Shown here piece by piece: positions 62,394-64,000 of a stretch of 64,000 nucleotides of DNA. How positions within the stretch are numbered: position 1 is the first letter of the stretch; the number at the start of each line of letters is the position of its first letter. The notes beneath the pieces were generated by a model. It worked only from the letters and a program-made list of their open reading frames with translations. It did not search any database and was not told where the DNA came from. The DNA is taken from assembly GCF_002797935.1 (NCBI RefSeq), contig NZ_PGER01000001.1, forward strand, positions 4,464,001 through 4,528,000. The letters are read 5' to 3'. Source of the DNA: Flavobacterium sp. 1 (GTDB lineage Bacteria; Bacteroidota; Bacteroidia; Flavobacteriales; Flavobacteriaceae). A program made the translations under genes and the position numbers.

Positions 62394-64000
62394 ATGAAGA
62401 AAAGATTACACTACTATTTACTTGTTATACCCCTTCTAGCCTTATTTTTTGGCTGTAGTTCAGATGTATATGATGAATACTATGCGCGTCCTGCGAATCT
62501 TGAAGATCCAATTTATCAACAATTGGAAGCAAAAGGGAATTTTAAAAATTTAACGGTCTTAATTGACAAAGCAGGTTATAAAGATATTTTAGGAAAAGCA
62601 GGATATTGGACTATGTTTGCTCCTAATGATGTTGCTTTTACTAAATTTTTCCAAGAGCAAGGTATCTCAGATGTAACTAAAATAGATGATGCTACTGCTG
62701 CTAAAATTGTTAAATATGCGCTTGTTTATAATGCTTTTATGAAGGACAAATTATCTGATTACCAATCATCAAAAGGTTGGGTAGTAGATAATGCTTACCG
62801 AAGAAGAACTGCATTTTATGATGGTTTTGTGACTAAAACTATTAATGGTCAGCCGATGGTTATAGTAGGATCCAACCGTAATGGCGGTTATATTTCAGGA
62901 GATAATAACAATAAGTATATTACTTATTTTACGGATGAATATTTTAAGGCTAAAAGTTTGAGTTCTTATGATTTTAATTATTTCTATCCAGGTAAAGAGT
63001 ACACAGGATTTAATGTTTTTGATTCAAAAGTACTAGAAGCTGATATTGTTGCTGAAAATGGTGTTATTCATGAAGTAGATAAGGTAAGTCTCCCATTAAT
63101 GAATATAGATCAGTATCTGGAGCAAAATAGTAAATACAGCTTGTTTCGTAAAATACTTGAAGAGAATCTTGCTAGTTATGTTTTTTTTCAACCTGCTACA
63201 ACAGATTATTATAATTATACTGGTAAATCAGACAAGGTTTACGTTAAATTGTACGATCCTACTTTGGCATTTTCACCTAATAATGAAAACTTTGTAAAAA
63301 CAGACGACAATGACGGCCAGTCTGATGCCTATACGCTGATTGCTCCAGAAGATGCTGCTTTACAGACTTTTGTGGATAAAATTCTTCTTAAAAATTATCC
63401 TTCTCTTGATAAATTGCCAAAATATGTTTTTCAAGATTTAATAAATGCACACATGGTGCAAGGTGCTTTATGGCCTTCAAAGAATGATTTAGCAAATGGG
63501 TTGAAAGAAGATTTAACATTTAATTTTGCAACTGATATTATTGAGAAGAAAGTTTTAAGTAACGGATTTTTTTATGGTGCTAACAAAGTGCAGAAATCCA
63601 ATTTATTTTATACTGTTTATACTTCTGCTTATCTCGATCCTAAATATAGTTTTGCAACTAAAATTTTTAATGACGGTTCTGGTATCAAAGAAATGATTAG
63701 TAATATAAAAACTAAATATACTATTTTCTTACCATCTGATACGGTATTAATTGGTCTTGGTTTCAATTGGGACTCAAGATTTCTACAATGGGTATATGTT
63801 AATCCTGTAACTGCACAAAGTGAAAGCGGAAGTGCCGCCAGAAATAGATTAGTAAGACTCTTTTATAATTGTATCGTTCTTACGCCTAAAGGGGAGTTGG
63901 ATAACATTGCAACTACTTCTGGTATTATCCGTACAGGAGATAATGAATTGCCAGGGGAGTATATACAATGGTCTAACAGCAAAGTGTATGCGGCTGGTGA
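62394..64000 (+). CDS. Fasciclin (FAS1) domain lipoprotein, 3' end outside window
   Basis: The frame is open from ATG 62394 to the end of the window (about 535 codons). A lipoprotein signal (LLVIPLLALFFGCSS, lipobox Cys near 21) is followed by FAS1-type blocks: NLTVLIDKAGYKDIL, YWTMFAPNDVAFTKF and later TLIAPEDAALQTFVDK and YTIFLPSDTVLIGL. At least two, perhaps three, FAS1 units are present. In Flavobacteria such lipoproteins often precede SusC/SusD-like pairs; the next genes are not visible. Confidence 0.85.
   Translation, partial: MKKRLHYYLLVIPLLALFFGCSSDVYDEYYARPANLEDPIYQQLEAKGNFKNLTVLIDKAGYKDILGKAGYWTMFAPNDVAFTKFFQEQGISDVTKIDDATAAKIVKYALVYNAFMKDKLSDYQSSKGWVVDNAYRRRTAFYDGFVTKTINGQPMVIVGSNRNGGYISGDNNNKYITYFTDEYFKAKSLSSYDFNYFYPGKEYTGFNVFDSKVLEADIVAENGVIHEVDKVSLPLMNIDQYLEQNSKYSLFRKILEENLASYVFFQPATTDYYNYTGKSDKVYVKLYDPTLAFSPNNENFVKTDDNDGQSDAYTLIAPEDAALQTFVDKILLKNYPSLDKLPKYVFQDLINAHMVQGALWPSKNDLANGLKEDLTFNFATDIIEKKVLSNGFFYGANKVQKSNLFYTVYTSAYLDPKYSFATKIFNDGSGIKEMISNIKTKYTIFLPSDTVLIGLGFNWDSRFLQWVYVNPVTAQSESGSAARNRLVRLFYNCIVLTPKGELDNIATTSGIIRTGDNELPGEYIQWSNSKVYAAG

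Overview
The window looks like a chromosomal segment of a Flavobacteriaceae bacterium (Bacteroidota), most likely Flavobacterium or a close relative. The evidence is AT-rich DNA, promoters of the type TTG-N18-21-TAnnTTTG, few Shine-Dalgarno sequences, TonB-receptor/DUF5689 and FAS1 surface genes, a three-gene sdhCAB operon with one membrane subunit, and an HMG-CoA synthase of the mevalonate pathway. No reads, neighbours or database hits were available, so all names rest on motifs and family knowledge.

Layout. 1-6.9 kb: the 3' end of a TonB-dependent receptor with a DUF5689 lipoprotein, then lpxH-like, queD-like, an Ig-like lipoprotein and an omega-amidase. 7-17 kb: a carbon-metabolism block made of sdhCAB, HMG-CoA synthase, a ScfR/RamB-type regulator and the glyoxylate shunt (aceB, aceA). 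A 14-bp palindrome sits on the -33 element of the aceB promoter. 17-24 kb: pepP, an AIM24-like protein, two alpha/beta hydrolases, a decayed toxin-antitoxin pair, and an outer-membrane gene lodged beside a duplicated 3' end of the dus gene. 24-33 kb: lepA, a pentapeptide-type membrane protein, an orphan antitoxin-like micro-ORF, a WYL regulator, DinB, a PfkB kinase and thiL.

33-37 kb is a signalling block on the minus strand: a TPR histidine kinase and its response regulator, a small secreted protein carrying an exact 16-residue duplication, and a LytTR regulator whose phosphoacceptor Asp is Glu. 37-47.7 kb: glyS, comF, a CarboxypepD_reg-like protein, a four-gene operon largely of unknown function, tRNA-Ala(GGC) and a prolyl oligopeptidase. 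47.7-52.4 kb is accessory in character: stacked intergenic repeats including a MITE-like element with a probable target duplication, a ThrE-type exporter pair, a 22-bp-period tandem array between two similar hairpins, an HNH nuclease, an acidic unknown protein and a solitary Vsr nuclease. 52.5-62 kb: HPF, a TPR-like protein, the prfH-rtcB ribosome-repair pair, a 27-residue peptide with its own terminator, a porin, trmB, a LysE-type transporter, an ATL protein, and an Fe-S set (Mrp, NifU, ferredoxin). The window ends inside a FAS1 lipoprotein.

The most interesting points are the secreted repeat protein inside the signalling block, the palindrome at the glyoxylate-shunt promoter, the 22-bp palindromic tandem array, the nested mobile repeat at 47.9-48.1 kb, the dus 3'-end duplication, the frameshifted toxin-antitoxin pair, the prfH-rtcB module and the unannotated 27-residue peptide.
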